64,000 nt of DNA from Cytobacillus sp. S13-E01 (GCF_029193815.1 NZ_JARFVC010000018.1:1-64000); one strand, 5' to 3'; positions 27,227-36,851 are shown, counted from the stretch's first letter. Notes: generated by a model from the letters alone, not told the origin. Numbers and translations are program-made.

Positions 27227-27253
27227 TTAGGCTGATACTAGATTATTTATTTG

Positions 27254-28183
27254 TTATTCAGTATAGCCCATTAACATTCTTGCATATGGTGAATCAGCAG
27301 GTAATATAATTACAGTTTCCCCATCAATCGTACGCTTGTAAGATTCTAAGGTACGGTATAAACTATAAAATTCACCATCTTGAGCAAAGGTATTATTGTA
27401 GACCCTGGCAGCTTCTCCCTCACCTTCACCACGAATAATTTCCGCATCCGCTTGGGCTTTAGCAAGTAATTCTTTTACTTCTCTGTCTGTGTTTGCTATA
27501 ATTCTATTTTTTTCAGCGTCTCCCATTGACAAATACTCTTGAGCCTTTGATTCACGTTCAGAGATCATACGTGTGAACACTGATTGCTCATTTTCTTCTG
27601 GTAAATCCGTTCGCTTCATACGAATATCTGTAACAGATATTCCGTAATTATCAGCACTTATTAACTCATTAACCTTTTGTGTCACACGGTCATTCAAACT
27701 ACCCCTTGAAGACTTTTCATCGTTAATTATTTCATCATAGTTCAACTGACCTAATTCTGCACGAAGAGCTGAATAAACGAATTCCTCTAGCTTTGCTTCA
27801 GCATTTTCAACAGTACGGGTATTGGCAATCATTTTTTTCGGATCCTCGACACGCCAAACAGCATAATTGTCAATTATTATTCTTTTCTTATCTTTCGTGT
27901 TTATTTCTGCTTCTTCTACATCATATACCATTTGAAATTTCGGCAATGTTGTTACAGATTGAATAAATGGAATTTTATAAGTAAGACCCGGTTCAGAAAC
28001 GATTCTAACAACTTCACCAAATTGACGAACAACTTTATACTCGCCCTCTTTAACAATAAATAAATTCATTAGTAAAGTAACAAGTAGCGCTAAAATGATA
28101 ACTAAAAATATACCGCCCTTTGTGTATTTCTTCCAATCATTTTGTTTTCTATCATTCATGTCAATTACATTTTCATCAGTCAT
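27254..28183 (-). CDS. hflC: HflC, membrane SPFH protein modulating FtsH
   Basis: Partner of HflK in a membrane complex that regulates the FtsH protease. It has 309 residues. One N-terminal membrane helix (about 25-45, GIFLVIILALLVTLLMNLF) precedes an SPFH/band-7 domain (VRQFGEVVRIVSEPGLTYKI). A coiled coil follows (MGDAEKNRIIANTDREVKE; AQADAEIIRGEGEGEAARVY). The first bases overlap the hflK stop (TAATG), so the two are translationally coupled. B. subtilis has no HflKC here. Confidence 0.95.
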   Translation of the reverse strand: MTDENVIDMNDRKQNDWKKYTKGGIFLVIILALLVTLLMNLFIVKEGEYKVVRQFGEVVRIVSEPGLTYKIPFIQSVTTLPKFQMVYDVEEAEINTKDKKRIIIDNYAVWRVEDPKKMIANTRTVENAEAKLEEFVYSALRAELGQLNYDEIINDEKSSRGSLNDRVTQKVNELISADNYGISVTDIRMKRTDLPEENEQSVFTRMISERESKAQEYLSMGDAEKNRIIANTDREVKELLAKAQADAEIIRGEGEGEAARVYNNTFAQDGEFYSLYRTLESYKRTIDGETVIILPADSPYARMLMGYTE

Positions 28184-29145
28184 TAATTTCCACTCCCTTC
28201 CTGCGTAACCGGAGGTGTTTGTTTCTGATCAAGAGGTCTAAGAGGTAAATATTTCATTGTATTACCTTCATCTTTCATAATATAAATTTCAGTTCCTGGT
28301 AATACTTGATCTAATGTTTCTAAAACCAAACGTTGTCTTGTAATTTCCGGTGAATTTTTATACTCTTGGTATAAAGCGTTAAATTTCGCAACATCACCAC
28401 GTGCTATTTCGATTCGGGCTGCTTTATCACCTTGTGCCCTCGAAATAAGTGCATCCTTTTCACCTTCTGCTTCTTGCGTTCGTTTATTTCTATATTTATT
28501 CGCTTCATTAATTTTCGTATTCATTGTTTCACGTGCGTCTGTAACATTTGTGAATGCTTTTCTAACATCTTCATTTGGAAGCTCAACATCCTGTAGTTTT
28601 ACTGCAGTAATTGAGATTCCAATATCATATCTATCTATTAACTGGATTAAGAGATCTCGTACTTCAGCCTCAATCTGTGCTTTTCCTGAGGTTAATGCAT
28701 CATCAATTTTTGTACTACCAATAATACTTCTTAGTGCTGCAGATGTTCCGTTATAAAGTATTAGTTCTGGATCCTCTGAATTATATAAAAAACTGCCTGG
28801 GTCAGTAATCTTCCATTGAACTACTAAGTCTGCCAATACGATATTCTCATCACCAGTGATCATTTTTGTCTCATCTGGAAACTCAACTACTTGACCGTCT
28901 TTTTGTTCATATCCAAACTGTAAACTAAAGGTTTCTTTAGATAACTTTTCAACATCTTGAATAGGCCAAGGCATCTTAAAATGTAGTCCTGGTTCACTTA
29001 TCCCCTCATTAACTTTACCAAATGTTAAAATAACCGCTTGCTCGGATTCGTCAACAGTATACCAAGAAGTCAATGCAGTAACACCTAGTAGTAAAACTAC
29101 GACTGATAATCCAGCTATTGAATATATGCGTTTCAGGCTTATCAT
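28183..29145 (-). CDS. hflK: HflK, membrane SPFH protein modulating FtsH
   Basis: First gene of the hflKC pair, 320 residues. A membrane helix at about 8-28 (IAGLSVVVLLLGVTALTSWY) is followed by the SPFH domain (ESEQAVILTFGKVNEGISEP, LHFKMPWPIQDVEKL) and a coiled coil. The Pro/Gln-rich tail is short, and the glycine-rich N-terminus of proteobacterial HflK is absent. The ribosome site is GAGGGGGATAACAAC. The pair sits between phoR and polA with terminators on both sides, so it is its own transcription unit. Confidence 0.94.
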   Translation of the reverse strand: MISLKRIYSIAGLSVVVLLLGVTALTSWYTVDESEQAVILTFGKVNEGISEPGLHFKMPWPIQDVEKLSKETFSLQFGYEQKDGQVVEFPDETKMITGDENIVLADLVVQWKITDPGSFLYNSEDPELILYNGTSAALRSIIGSTKIDDALTSGKAQIEAEVRDLLIQLIDRYDIGISITAVKLQDVELPNEDVRKAFTNVTDARETMNTKINEANKYRNKRTQEAEGEKDALISRAQGDKAARIEIARGDVAKFNALYQEYKNSPEITRQRLVLETLDQVLPGTEIYIMKDEGNTMKYLPLRPLDQKQTPPVTQEGSGN

Positions 29146-29227
29146 GTTGTTATCCCCCTCTTTATTATTCTCTAAATCTATATACGAATGATAACATGAA
29201 AAGTTACAAAAACTTTAACTTTAAATT

Positions 29228-29281
29228 ATTTACTCATTAAAAACAACCCACAAACTGTGAGTTATTTTTAATGAGTAAATT
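29228..29281 (-). terminator. long hairpin terminator after phoR
   Basis: A nearly perfect 53-base palindrome: TTTACTCATTAAAAA at one end and TTTTTAATGAGTAAA at the other, enclosing ACTCACAGTTTGTGGGT. It stands 100 bases behind the phoR stop and can terminate in either direction. Confidence 0.75.
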
Positions 29282-29382
29282 GTTCCTTGGATGAAGGGGT
29301 CTTCATCTATTATTATACAATTTGATTATTAAGGAAAATTAACTCTTTTGTAAACAAATTGTAAACACCTTAGTTAAGCAAT

Positions 29383-31140
29383 TTATTTTTTTAGCTTAAC
29401 GATAAATGTTGTCCCCTTACCAAGTTCACTTTTAACTGTGATAGTACCCTGATGTGCTTCTATTAAATGTTTAACAATCGCTAAACCTAACCCAGTTCCA
29501 CCAGAATTTCTACTCCTTGCTTTATCAATACGATAAAACCGCTCAAATATTCGTGTGATTTCGTCCTCACTTATTCCAATACCAGTGTCTGATACCGAAA
29601 TTTCCACAGAGTTTTCCAGATCAATTACTTCTATTAGCACCTGACCTTCAATGGGAGTGTAGGCAATCCCATTGTTAATTAAGTTGATAAAGACCTGCTT
29701 TATTCGATATAAGTCACCAGGAATAGACACTGATTCATTTTGACTATCAAAACGTAATGTTATTTGTTTATCATCTGCCTTACCTTTAAGCATAAAAATT
29801 GCTTCTTGTATTGTTTCAATTACATTTACCTTTTGAATATTTAATTGAAAGCCTTGCTGTTCCGTTTTTGATAAATCTAATAAATCTTGAATGAGACTCT
29901 GTAAACGATCACTTTCCTTAAGTATAATTGAAAGGAAATTTTCTAATGTTTGTTCATCTTTCATTGCCCCATCTAATAATGTTTCTGAAAAACCTTTAAT
30001 TGAAGTTATCGGTGTTTTAAGCTCATGGGATACATTTGCTACAAAGTCTTTTCTCATTTGCTCCAGCCTTTTTAGTTCAGTAATATCATGAAAAACAAGG
30101 ACAACACCTTTCCATTCATCATTCGTCCCTATGATCGGCGCTCCATATACCTCAAAATGGCGTCGTTCAATATTTAGCGAAAGTACCAATTGCCTTCGGA
30201 CTTTTTCCTCTGTCAGGAATACCTCTTCGACTATCGAATTTATTGATTTGTGTGGTATAGCCTCATAATAGATACGATATAAATAATCAGTTGGATCAAT
30301 ATCAAATAGTTCCTTGTAAGCAATATTTATGAGATTAATATAGCCTCTGCTATCAATTAGGATTAGTCCACTACCCATATTTTCAATTAACGTGCGAAGT
30401 CTGTCCTGCTGCATTTCATGAGCCTTTGTCATGTCTTGGAGGTTTCTTGCCAGAATGTTAATTGATTGACTGAGTGCACTCGTTTCGTCAGCATGTGCTT
30501 CATAGGTTCTCGCCTTATAATTCCCTTTCGCTAATTCAATTGCTACTTTTGTAGCAGCTTCAATTGGCTTTGTATACTGGGAAGTGATTCTAATACCAAG
30601 CAGTAGTATAACAATAAAGGCAACTCCTAGACTACTAATGAGCAATACCCAAATTTGTCCGTTTACCTTCCTTAAAGAATCAACTGGGGAACTTAATACA
30701 ACATAGCCATCAATTGTTTCGCCTTTTATGAGTGGAACTCCATAATAATACATATCATATTCAGCTTCAATTAGATGAAAGTCTTTTGCATCATTTAAAT
30801 AGTTTTTTACAATGTTTTTAATTTGTATTTCATGAATAGCATCACTTTCATTATTACTTCCATCTGTATCATAAAGTATAGCTCCCTCACGATCTATTAT
30901 CGTTATACGAGATTGCAATGCCTCTTTTATTCTTTTCATCCTATCGGGAATAGAAATCCTTGATTGTTCACCTTCTGTTACATAAATTGCGACTAAGTTA
31001 GCTTCTTTCTCCATTCTCTGATTGAAAGTATTTAAATAAAAGCTTTTAAACATTTGACCAAGTAATAGTCCTAAGCCTACTAATACGATTATTATTAATG
31101 TAATAAGTGCAAAAAGAAGGCGTGAACGAAACCTATTCAT
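29383..31140 (-). CDS. phoR: phosphate-sensing histidine kinase PhoR
   Basis: Sensor kinase of the phosphate starvation response, 585 residues. It has a membrane helix (about 8-28), an extracytoplasmic PAS-like domain, a second helix (about 160-183), HAMP, a cytoplasmic PAS (LIENMGSGLILIDSRGYINL) and HisKA with the phosphorylated His in FVANVSHELKTPITSIKGF. The ATPase domain has the N box (FINLINNGIAYTP), SVSDTGIGIS and GGTGLGLAIVKHLIEAH. It overlaps phoP by 8 bases. Confidence 0.96.
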   Translation of the reverse strand: MNRFRSRLLFALITLIIIVLVGLGLLLGQMFKSFYLNTFNQRMEKEANLVAIYVTEGEQSRISIPDRMKRIKEALQSRITIIDREGAILYDTDGSNNESDAIHEIQIKNIVKNYLNDAKDFHLIEAEYDMYYYGVPLIKGETIDGYVVLSSPVDSLRKVNGQIWVLLISSLGVAFIVILLLGIRITSQYTKPIEAATKVAIELAKGNYKARTYEAHADETSALSQSINILARNLQDMTKAHEMQQDRLRTLIENMGSGLILIDSRGYINLINIAYKELFDIDPTDYLYRIYYEAIPHKSINSIVEEVFLTEEKVRRQLVLSLNIERRHFEVYGAPIIGTNDEWKGVVLVFHDITELKRLEQMRKDFVANVSHELKTPITSIKGFSETLLDGAMKDEQTLENFLSIILKESDRLQSLIQDLLDLSKTEQQGFQLNIQKVNVIETIQEAIFMLKGKADDKQITLRFDSQNESVSIPGDLYRIKQVFINLINNGIAYTPIEGQVLIEVIDLENSVEISVSDTGIGISEDEITRIFERFYRIDKARSRNSGGTGLGLAIVKHLIEAHQGTITVKSELGKGTTFIVKLKK

Positions 31141-31846
31141 TCACTTTTCGCTCCTCTAATTTGTAACCCAAACCTCTAATCGTCTTGATATACACAGGTT
31201 TCTTAGAATTATTCTCCATCTTCTCTCGCAGGTGACTAATATGTACATCAACTATTCTTGTATCCCCAGCAAAATCATAATTCCACACAGCACTCAATAA
31301 CAGATCTCTTGTTAAAACTCTGCCTTTATTTCTAGCCAAATAAAGAAGTAGTTCAAACTCTTTTGGTGTTAATTCCAATCTCTCATCACTAGAATATGCT
31401 TCGTAACGATCAGGCAATATTTTTATATGCCCTATTACAATTTGTTCAGAATCATCCTCGCTCACTTTTTCTACTTGTAAATTAGTTCTACGTAAAATGG
31501 CTTTGACTCTAGCCACAACCTCTCTGGGACTAAAAGGCTTTGTCATATAATCATCAGCACCAAGTTCTAATCCTAGTACTTTATCAAATTCATCATCTTT
31601 TGCTGTTAACATTAAAATTGGGGTCGAAATTTTATGTTGGCGTAGCTTCTTACATACTTCAATTCCATCCATTTTTGGCAACATTAAGTCCAAAACCATA
31701 ATATCAGGCTGCTCACTCATTGCGGCATTGAACCCGGCTTCACCATCCATAGCAGTAATAACCTCAAATCCTGCTTGCTCTAGAATGTACTGAAGTAATG
31801 TTAAAATTGATTGTTCGTCATCCACTACTAACACTTTTATACTCAT
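31133..31846 (-). CDS. phoP: phosphate response regulator PhoP
   Basis: OmpR-type regulator activated by PhoR under phosphate limitation. The ATG at 31846 behind TTGGAGGAATTT gives 237 residues; the open frame upstream to 31939 is not coding. The receiver domain has the acidic pair in VVDDEQSI, the phospho-Asp in VLDLMLPKMDG (about 53) and Lys in MLTAKDDEFDK. The winged helix has LTPKEFELLLYLARNKGR and the recognition helix RIVDVHISHLREKM. It is the first gene of phoPR. Confidence 0.97.
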   Translation of the reverse strand: MSIKVLVVDDEQSILTLLQYILEQAGFEVITAMDGEAGFNAAMSEQPDIMVLDLMLPKMDGIEVCKKLRQHKISTPILMLTAKDDEFDKVLGLELGADDYMTKPFSPREVVARVKAILRRTNLQVEKVSEDDSEQIVIGHIKILPDRYEAYSSDERLELTPKEFELLLYLARNKGRVLTRDLLLSAVWNYDFAGDTRIVDVHISHLREKMENNSKKPVYIKTIRGLGYKLEERKVNE

Positions 31847-32087
31847 AAATTCCTCCAACAAAATATAGTAAAACCCCTTCATCCAGTTATTATATTTCAC
31901 TTTAATTATATACATAATTGTCGGATCATACCAACACATTATTCTCTCAACCTACTCATCCTGTCCCTTCGTCGTAAGCATGAGAGGGAAGTCAACTAAC
32001 ACCTAAGGCTCTTTAGCTAGACGAAGTGGACATAGACTAAATTTAATAGACAACTTTAAAATACTCTAAATTCCTAACAATAAAGAA

Positions 32088-32174
32088 AACTCGCCGAGTG
32101 GCGAGCAAGAAGGGCGAAGACAGAGGCGTAGTTGCCCTTATGCGTTTTAGAATTTATGGATATAAATTCTAAAT
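32088..32174. repeat. triple-hairpin element between phoP and the MaoC gene
   Basis: Three inverted repeats in a row: CTCGCCGAGTGGCGAG (32090-32105), GGGC...GCCC (32112-32137) and TTTAGAATTTAT...ATAAATTCTAAA (32146-32173). It differs from the main repeat family, though the last arm resembles the tail of copy 2. The rest of the gap 31847-32218 shows nothing I can name. Confidence 0.6.
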
Positions 32175-32218
32175 TAGCTAAAGAATAGGAGTTTCCCACT
32201 CTTGGTACTTACATGATA

Positions 32219-32695
32219 TCAAAAGTTTTCTAAAGCATTCCCATCCATTGGTTGTAACCTGTGTGGTGGGCAAACAGTTAACTTTCCCTCAATCACATTC
32301 TCATTTTGTTCATTAGTTGCTTTTACAGATATCTCTATTGTATGCTTTTCACGATCTACACTAATTATTTCAAATAGGAATTGAACGGTTCCATAATGAT
32401 ATACAGGCTTAGCAAAATCAATACTTTGTGACAAAATGTGGCTACCAGGACCTGGCAAATATTTCGAAATTGCAGATGTAATTATCCCCGTTAACATAAC
32501 ACTTGGCACAATTGGCTTTTTAAAAGGAGTTTGTGAAGCATAATCATGTTGAATGTATAAAGGATTTGCATCATTCGTTAATCCTAAATATAATAGCAAA
32601 TCTTTGTCTTCAATTTTTTCCGTTAAACTAAGCTTTTCACCGGTTGTCATTTCTTCGATACTTCTACCAAGTTTCCGCTTTTTTCCTAGTAACAT
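32219..32695 (-). CDS. MaoC-type (R)-specific enoyl-CoA hydratase-like protein
   Basis: Hot-dog fold dehydratase/hydratase of the MaoC family, 158 residues. The active-site segment is TNDANPLYIQHDYASQTPFK, with the Asp and His of the family, followed by PIVPSVMLTGIITSAISKYL. It may act on (R)-3-hydroxyacyl or crotonyl-type CoA; the substrate is not known. The start is the ATG at 32695 behind GGAGGTG. A longer frame to 32776 reads into a dispersed repeat and gives a false N-terminus. A perfect cre box (32719-32732) lies just upstream, which suggests carbon catabolite control. Confidence 0.88.
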   Translation of the reverse strand: MLLGKKRKLGRSIEEMTTGEKLSLTEKIEDKDLLLYLGLTNDANPLYIQHDYASQTPFKKPIVPSVMLTGIITSAISKYLPGPGSHILSQSIDFAKPVYHYGTVQFLFEIISVDREKHTIEISVKATNEQNENVIEGKLTVCPPHRLQPMDGNALENF

Positions 32696-32718
32696 GTAAT
32701 GAACACCTCCGCTACATT

Positions 32719-32732
32719 TGAAAACGTTTACA
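32719..32732. promoter_or_regulatory. cre site (CcpA operator) of the MaoC-type gene
   Basis: TGAAAACGTTTACA fits TGWAANCGNTNWCA at all positions. It is about 23 bases upstream of the start codon, where bound CcpA would block transcription. Confidence 0.75.
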
Positions 32733-32740
32733 TTTTTAGA

Positions 32741-32904
32741 TAAGAAAAGCGCAGGGCGCTCGCCTATCGGCGACAAGCATAAGACAAGCCGGCTGGAAGG
32801 TAGTTCTTTAACCTTCCGGACGGATTGGCTTATGACCTCAGGTCCGATGGCGCCCGGTGCTAGACACTAAAACTATGAACAAACTTTTATACTTTCTTAT
32901 CTTA
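32741..32904 (+). repeat. dispersed hairpin repeat, copy 4 (standard form)
   Basis: TAAGAAAAGCGCAGGGCGCT, CGCCTATCGGCGACAAGCAT, a central hairpin GGAAGGTAG...AACCTTCC, GGCTTATGACCTCAGGTCC, GATGGCGCCCGGTGCTAGAC and the tail TTATACTTTCTTATCTTA. It lies between mdh and the MaoC-type gene. Confidence 0.9.
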
Positions 32905-32905
32905 C

Positions 32906-32942
32906 TAAAAATTCGGGGGTTTGCCCCGAACTTTTTTTGTAC
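32906..32942 (-). terminator. mdh terminator
   Basis: Minus strand AGTTCGGGG-CAAA-CCCCCGAATTTTTAG, directly behind the mdh stop codon; it closes the citZ-icd-mdh block. Confidence 0.85.
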
Positions 32943-32948
32943 GTTAAT

Positions 32949-33890
32949 CTATACGAGAACCTGCATAACACTTTTTACTGCCTCAGCAGATTGATCAAGT
33001 TGAACCTTTTCTTCATCAGTTAGCTCTAACTCGATAATTTTTTCAATTCCATTTCCACCTAAAATGGTTGGGACTCCTAAGTAAATTCCATCATAACCAT
33101 ATTCACCTTCAAGGTACGCAATTGAAGGTAGAACACGACGTTGGTCTTTAATAATTGCCTCAACCATTTCAACTAATGATGCAGCTGGAGCATAATAAGC
33201 ACTTCCATTTCCAAGAAGGTTTACAATCTCTCCTCCACCTTTACGTGTACGCTCTACAATTGCATCTAAACGATCCTTTGGAATAAGTGTTTCTAATGGA
33301 ATACCGCCAGCGTAAGAATATCGCACAAGTGGGACCATGTCATCACCGTGGCCTCCTAATACAAATCCAGTTACGTCTTTAATAGAAAGATTTAATTCTT
33401 GTGCAACAAATGTACGGAATCTTGCTGTATCAAGAACTCCAGATTGCCCGATTACACGATTTTTCGGGAATCCAGACGTTTGAAATACAGTATAAGTCAT
33501 TGCATCTACTGGGTTCGTAAGAACAACGATGTAGCAATTAGGAGAATGTTTAACAATTTCTTGTGTTACACTTTTCATAATTTTTTGGTTTGTTTGTACT
33601 AAATCATCACGGCTCATTCCTGGTTTACGTGCGATACCTGCTGTAATTACAACAACATCGGAATCCGCAGTATCTGCATAATCAGATGTGCCAGTAATAT
33701 TAGCATCGAAACCTTGGACAGGGCTAGCCTCTAACATATCAAGCGCTTTCCCTTTTGTAGGATTTTCCATTTGTGGAATATCAACCAATACAACATCACC
33801 AAGTTCTTTTTGAGCTAGTAAAAATGCTGTAGTTGCACCTGTAAAACCGCCACCGATTACTGAAATCTTTTTACGCTTGAATTGACTCAT
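32949..33890 (-). CDS. mdh: malate dehydrogenase
   Basis: NAD-dependent malate/oxaloacetate interconversion in the TCA cycle; 313 residues of the LDH-like type. The N-terminal NAD motif is [13 protein letters not shown]. Substrate arginines are in [18 protein letters not shown] (about 86-103). The catalytic pair is Asp/His, with His in [18 protein letters not shown] (about 180). It is the last gene of the citZ-icd-mdh cluster, 96 bases behind icd. Confidence 0.98.
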   Translation of the reverse strand: MSQFKRKKISVIGGGFTGATTAFLLAQKELGDVVLVDIPQMENPTKGKALDMLEASPVQGFDANITGTSDYADTADSDVVVITAGIARKPGMSRDDLVQTNQKIMKSVTQEIVKHSPNCYIVVLTNPVDAMTYTVFQTSGFPKNRVIGQSGVLDTARFRTFVAQELNLSIKDVTGFVLGGHGDDMVPLVRYSYAGGIPLETLIPKDRLDAIVERTRKGGGEIVNLLGNGSAYYAPAASLVEMVEAIIKDQRRVLPSIAYLEGEYGYDGIYLGVPTILGGNGIEKIIELELTDEEKVQLDQSAEAVKSVMQVLV

Positions 33891-33939
33891 AACGACAGCC
33901 TCCTATAGACCCATTTATTAAAATAATTGTAGTTTAATT

Positions 33940-33980
33940 ATGTAGTGAAGCTACCCCGAAAAAGATCAGGGAAGCTTCAT
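33940..33980 (-). other. intergenic hairpin between icd and mdh
   Basis: TGAAGCTTCCCTGATC and GGGGTAGCTTCA can pair on the minus strand, but no T run follows. It could be an RNA-processing or stability structure. A similar hairpin (AGTGCAGaACA / TGTcCTGCACT type) lies between citZ and icd at about 35317-35350. Confidence 0.55.
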
Positions 33981-33986
33981 GTTAAT

Positions 33987-35258
33987 TTAAGCCATATTCT
34001 TAATTAATTCGTCTCCAAATTCAGAACATTTAACTTCGGTTGCACCTTCCATTAGACGTGCAAAGTCATATGTTACGACTTTTGAAGCGATTGTTTTCTC
34101 AACAGATTTAACAACAAGATTTGCTGCTTCATTCCATCCAAGATGTTCAAGTAATAGTACACCTGACAATAAAACTGAAGATGGATTTACTTTATCAAGT
34201 CCAGCGTATTTAGGAGCTGTGCCATGGGTGGCTTCAAAAATAGCGTGTCCTGTTTCATAGTTGATGTTTGCACCTGGGGCGATACCAATTCCACCAACTT
34301 GTGCTGCTAGAGCATCAGAAATATAATCTCCATTTAAGTTCATTGTAGCAACTACATCAAATTCACGAGGACGTGTTAGAATTTGTTGTAAGAAGATATC
34401 TGCAATAGAATCTTTTACGATAATTTTGCCAGCTGCTTCAGCGTCAGCTTGAGCTTTGTTTGCAGTTTCTTTACCTTCTGTTTCGACAATACGATCGTAT
34501 TCAGCCCATGTAAATACTTTATCACCGAATTCTTTTTCAGCTAGTTCATAACCCCAGTTTTTAAAAGCACCCTCAGTATATTTCATAATGTTACCTTTGT
34601 GTACTAGTGTTACTGATTTACGGCCTTGTTCAATTGCATAATTTATCGCAGCACGAACTAAACGCTTAGTACCTTCTTCAGATACAGGTTTAATTCCAAT
34701 ACCAGAAGTTTCTGGGAAACGAATTTTATTTACACCCATTTCATTTTGAAGGAAATTAATAAGTTTTTGAACTTCTTCAGATCCCTTTGCGTATTCGATG
34801 CCCGCATAGATATCCTCTGTATTTTCACGGAAAATTACCATATCAGTATCTTCTGGACGCTTAATTGGAGATGGTACTCCAGTAAAATAACGAACAGGTC
34901 GTAAGCACGTAAATAAATCTAATTCTTGACGTAATGCAACGTTTAATGAACGTATCCCTCCACCAACAGGAGTTGTTAGAGGACCTTTTATCGCAATTAT
35001 GTATTCACGAATTGCATCTAATGTTTCTTCTGGTAGCCATTCACCTGTTTGGTTAAATGCTTTCTCTCCAGCTAACACTTCTTTCCATACAATTGATTTC
35101 TCACCATTGTATGCTTTTTTAACCGCTGCTTCTAAAACACGAGAAGCAGATGCCCAAATATCTGGTCCAATTCCGTCACCTTCAATAAAAGGAATAACAG
35201 GATTATTAGGAACGTTTAATACACCATTTGTAACTGTAATTTTTTCTCCTTGAGTCAC
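33987..35258 (-). CDS. icd: isocitrate dehydrogenase (NADP)
   Basis: Oxidative decarboxylation of isocitrate to 2-oxoglutarate; 423 residues, the length of the B. subtilis enzyme. The start is a GTG at 35258, eight bases behind TTGGAGG, giving [19 protein letters not shown]; the TTG at 35273 lies in the ribosome site. The substrate loop ([20 protein letters not shown]) and metal-binding aspartates ([17 protein letters not shown]) are present. It is the middle gene of citZ-icd-mdh. Confidence 0.98.
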   Translation of the reverse strand: MTQGEKITVTNGVLNVPNNPVIPFIEGDGIGPDIWASASRVLEAAVKKAYNGEKSIVWKEVLAGEKAFNQTGEWLPEETLDAIREYIIAIKGPLTTPVGGGIRSLNVALRQELDLFTCLRPVRYFTGVPSPIKRPEDTDMVIFRENTEDIYAGIEYAKGSEEVQKLINFLQNEMGVNKIRFPETSGIGIKPVSEEGTKRLVRAAINYAIEQGRKSVTLVHKGNIMKYTEGAFKNWGYELAEKEFGDKVFTWAEYDRIVETEGKETANKAQADAEAAGKIIVKDSIADIFLQQILTRPREFDVVATMNLNGDYISDALAAQVGGIGIAPGANINYETGHAIFEATHGTAPKYAGLDKVNPSSVLLSGVLLLEHLGWNEAANLVVKSVEKTIASKVVTYDFARLMEGATEVKCSEFGDELIKNMA

Positions 35259-35411
35259 TAGAAAAACCTCCAATAAGTTCTATGTTTTTGCCGGTTATAT
35301 AATACCAGCTAGATTAAGTGCAGGACAATGATCAACCTGTTCTGCACTTGACTACTATTTAATTATACTATCTCATAACTGTAAACCGTTAACAGAATCT
35401 AGTTACTAGGG

Positions 35412-36530
35412 TTATGCTCTTTGGTCAATTGGTACGAAAGTCTGCATACCAGGACCAGTATAGTCAGCACGTGGACGAATTAAACGGTTGTTTTCATATT
35501 GTTCTAAAATGTGAGCTAACCAACCAGATACACGGCTTACCGCAAAGATCGGTGTAAATAAATCATGGTCAATACCTAAACTGTGGTATACAGATGCAGA
35601 ATAAAAATCTACGTTTGGAGGTAGTGGTTTTGCACTAGTTACTATCTCTTCAATTTTAGTAGACATTTCATACCACTTCGGTTCCCCAGTAATGGTAGTT
35701 AATTTTTGAGACATTTCTTTCAAGTGTTTTGCACGTGGGTCACCTTTTTCGTACACACGGTGGCCAAAGCCCATTATTTTTTCTTTATTGGCTAGTTTTG
35801 AACTTATATATGGCTCTACATTCTCAACTTCGCCAATTTCAGATAACATCTTCATAACGGCTTCATTCGCTCCACCATGAAGAGGTCCTTTTAGTGCGCC
35901 AATTGCTGCTGTAACACCAGAATAAACATCCGATAATGTTGCTACACAAACACGTGCAGTAAATGTAGATGCATTTAACTCATGGTCAGCATGCAATACT
36001 AGAGCTTTATCTAATGCTTCAATCGCGATTTCACTTGGCTCTTGGCCTGTAAGCATGTATAAGAAATTTGCCGCAAAACCTATATCAGTTCGTGGTGCTA
36101 CTGGCTCTAAGCCTTTTCTAACACGTGAAAACGCTGTTACAAGAGCTGGCATCTTCGCCTGTAAACGAATAGCTTTCTTGTAGTTTGATGCTTTATCCAT
36201 ATTATCTGCTTCTTCATCATATAATCCTAATAAGGATACAGCTGAACGTAAAGCTGCCATTGGGTGTACTTTGTCGATAGGGTATGTTTTAAAATGATTT
36301 AACACTTCTTGTGGTAAACTTGCATTTTCAGCCAATTGCTGCTTTAATTCCGCAAGCTCTGATTGAGTTGGTAATTTACGATGCCATAATAAATAAATAA
36401 CTTCTTCAAAACTAGCATTGTCAGCAAGGTCATCAATGTTATACCCAACATATGTTAGTGTATCATCAATAATAGAGCTGATAGATGATGTAGTTGCTAC
36501 AATTCCTTCTAGACCGCGTGTTGCTGTCAT
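35412..36530 (-). CDS. citZ: citrate synthase II
   Basis: Condenses oxaloacetate and acetyl-CoA. It has 372 residues from the ATG at 36530 behind AAGGAGAGGG. Catalytic residues: His in GPLHGGANEAVMKML (about 221), His in KIMGFGHRVYEKGDPRA (about 260) and Asp in VDFYSASVYHSLGI (about 311). It heads the TCA cluster with icd 153 bases downstream. The 321-base gap upstream (36531-36851) holds a palindrome TGAGCGGTTGCTCA at 36593-36606 and otherwise AT-rich sequence without a clear promoter. Confidence 0.98.
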   Translation of the reverse strand: MTATRGLEGIVATTSSISSIIDDTLTYVGYNIDDLADNASFEEVIYLLWHRKLPTQSELAELKQQLAENASLPQEVLNHFKTYPIDKVHPMAALRSAVSLLGLYDEEADNMDKASNYKKAIRLQAKMPALVTAFSRVRKGLEPVAPRTDIGFAANFLYMLTGQEPSEIAIEALDKALVLHADHELNASTFTARVCVATLSDVYSGVTAAIGALKGPLHGGANEAVMKMLSEIGEVENVEPYISSKLANKEKIMGFGHRVYEKGDPRAKHLKEMSQKLTTITGEPKWYEMSTKIEEIVTSAKPLPPNVDFYSASVYHSLGIDHDLFTPIFAVSRVSGWLAHILEQYENNRLIRPRADYTGPGMQTFVPIDQRA

Positions 36531-36592
36531 AAAACCCTCTCCTTTTTTAAAAAATTCCCCATTACCCATTATTCTACCTGAATCTAATTTGG

Positions 36593-36606
36593 TGAGCGGT
36601 TGCTCA
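36593..36606. promoter_or_regulatory. palindrome upstream of citZ (possible operator)
   Basis: TGAGC-GGTT-GCTCA lies 63 bases upstream of the citZ start. It is not a good cre match. CcpA and CcpC control citZ in B. subtilis, so a regulator site would be expected here. Confidence 0.35.
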
Positions 36607-36851
36607 AAAATGCAACATTATAAAACCATTTTGACCTTTATTGGAAAGAAAATGCTTACATTTCAAGCGGCTCTAAGTTACCAGTCACTTATTTCTATTA
36701 TTGCAAGTAACTTTTAAAATAATGAAAAATTGCATATAAAAAAACTGTATGTAGGAAGGATGCAATCTTACTCTATTATTATAAACAATTATCAGATTTT
36801 TGTGAATCACAAGAGGCAAATTAAACCCAAAAATATTATTACACAAAAATA

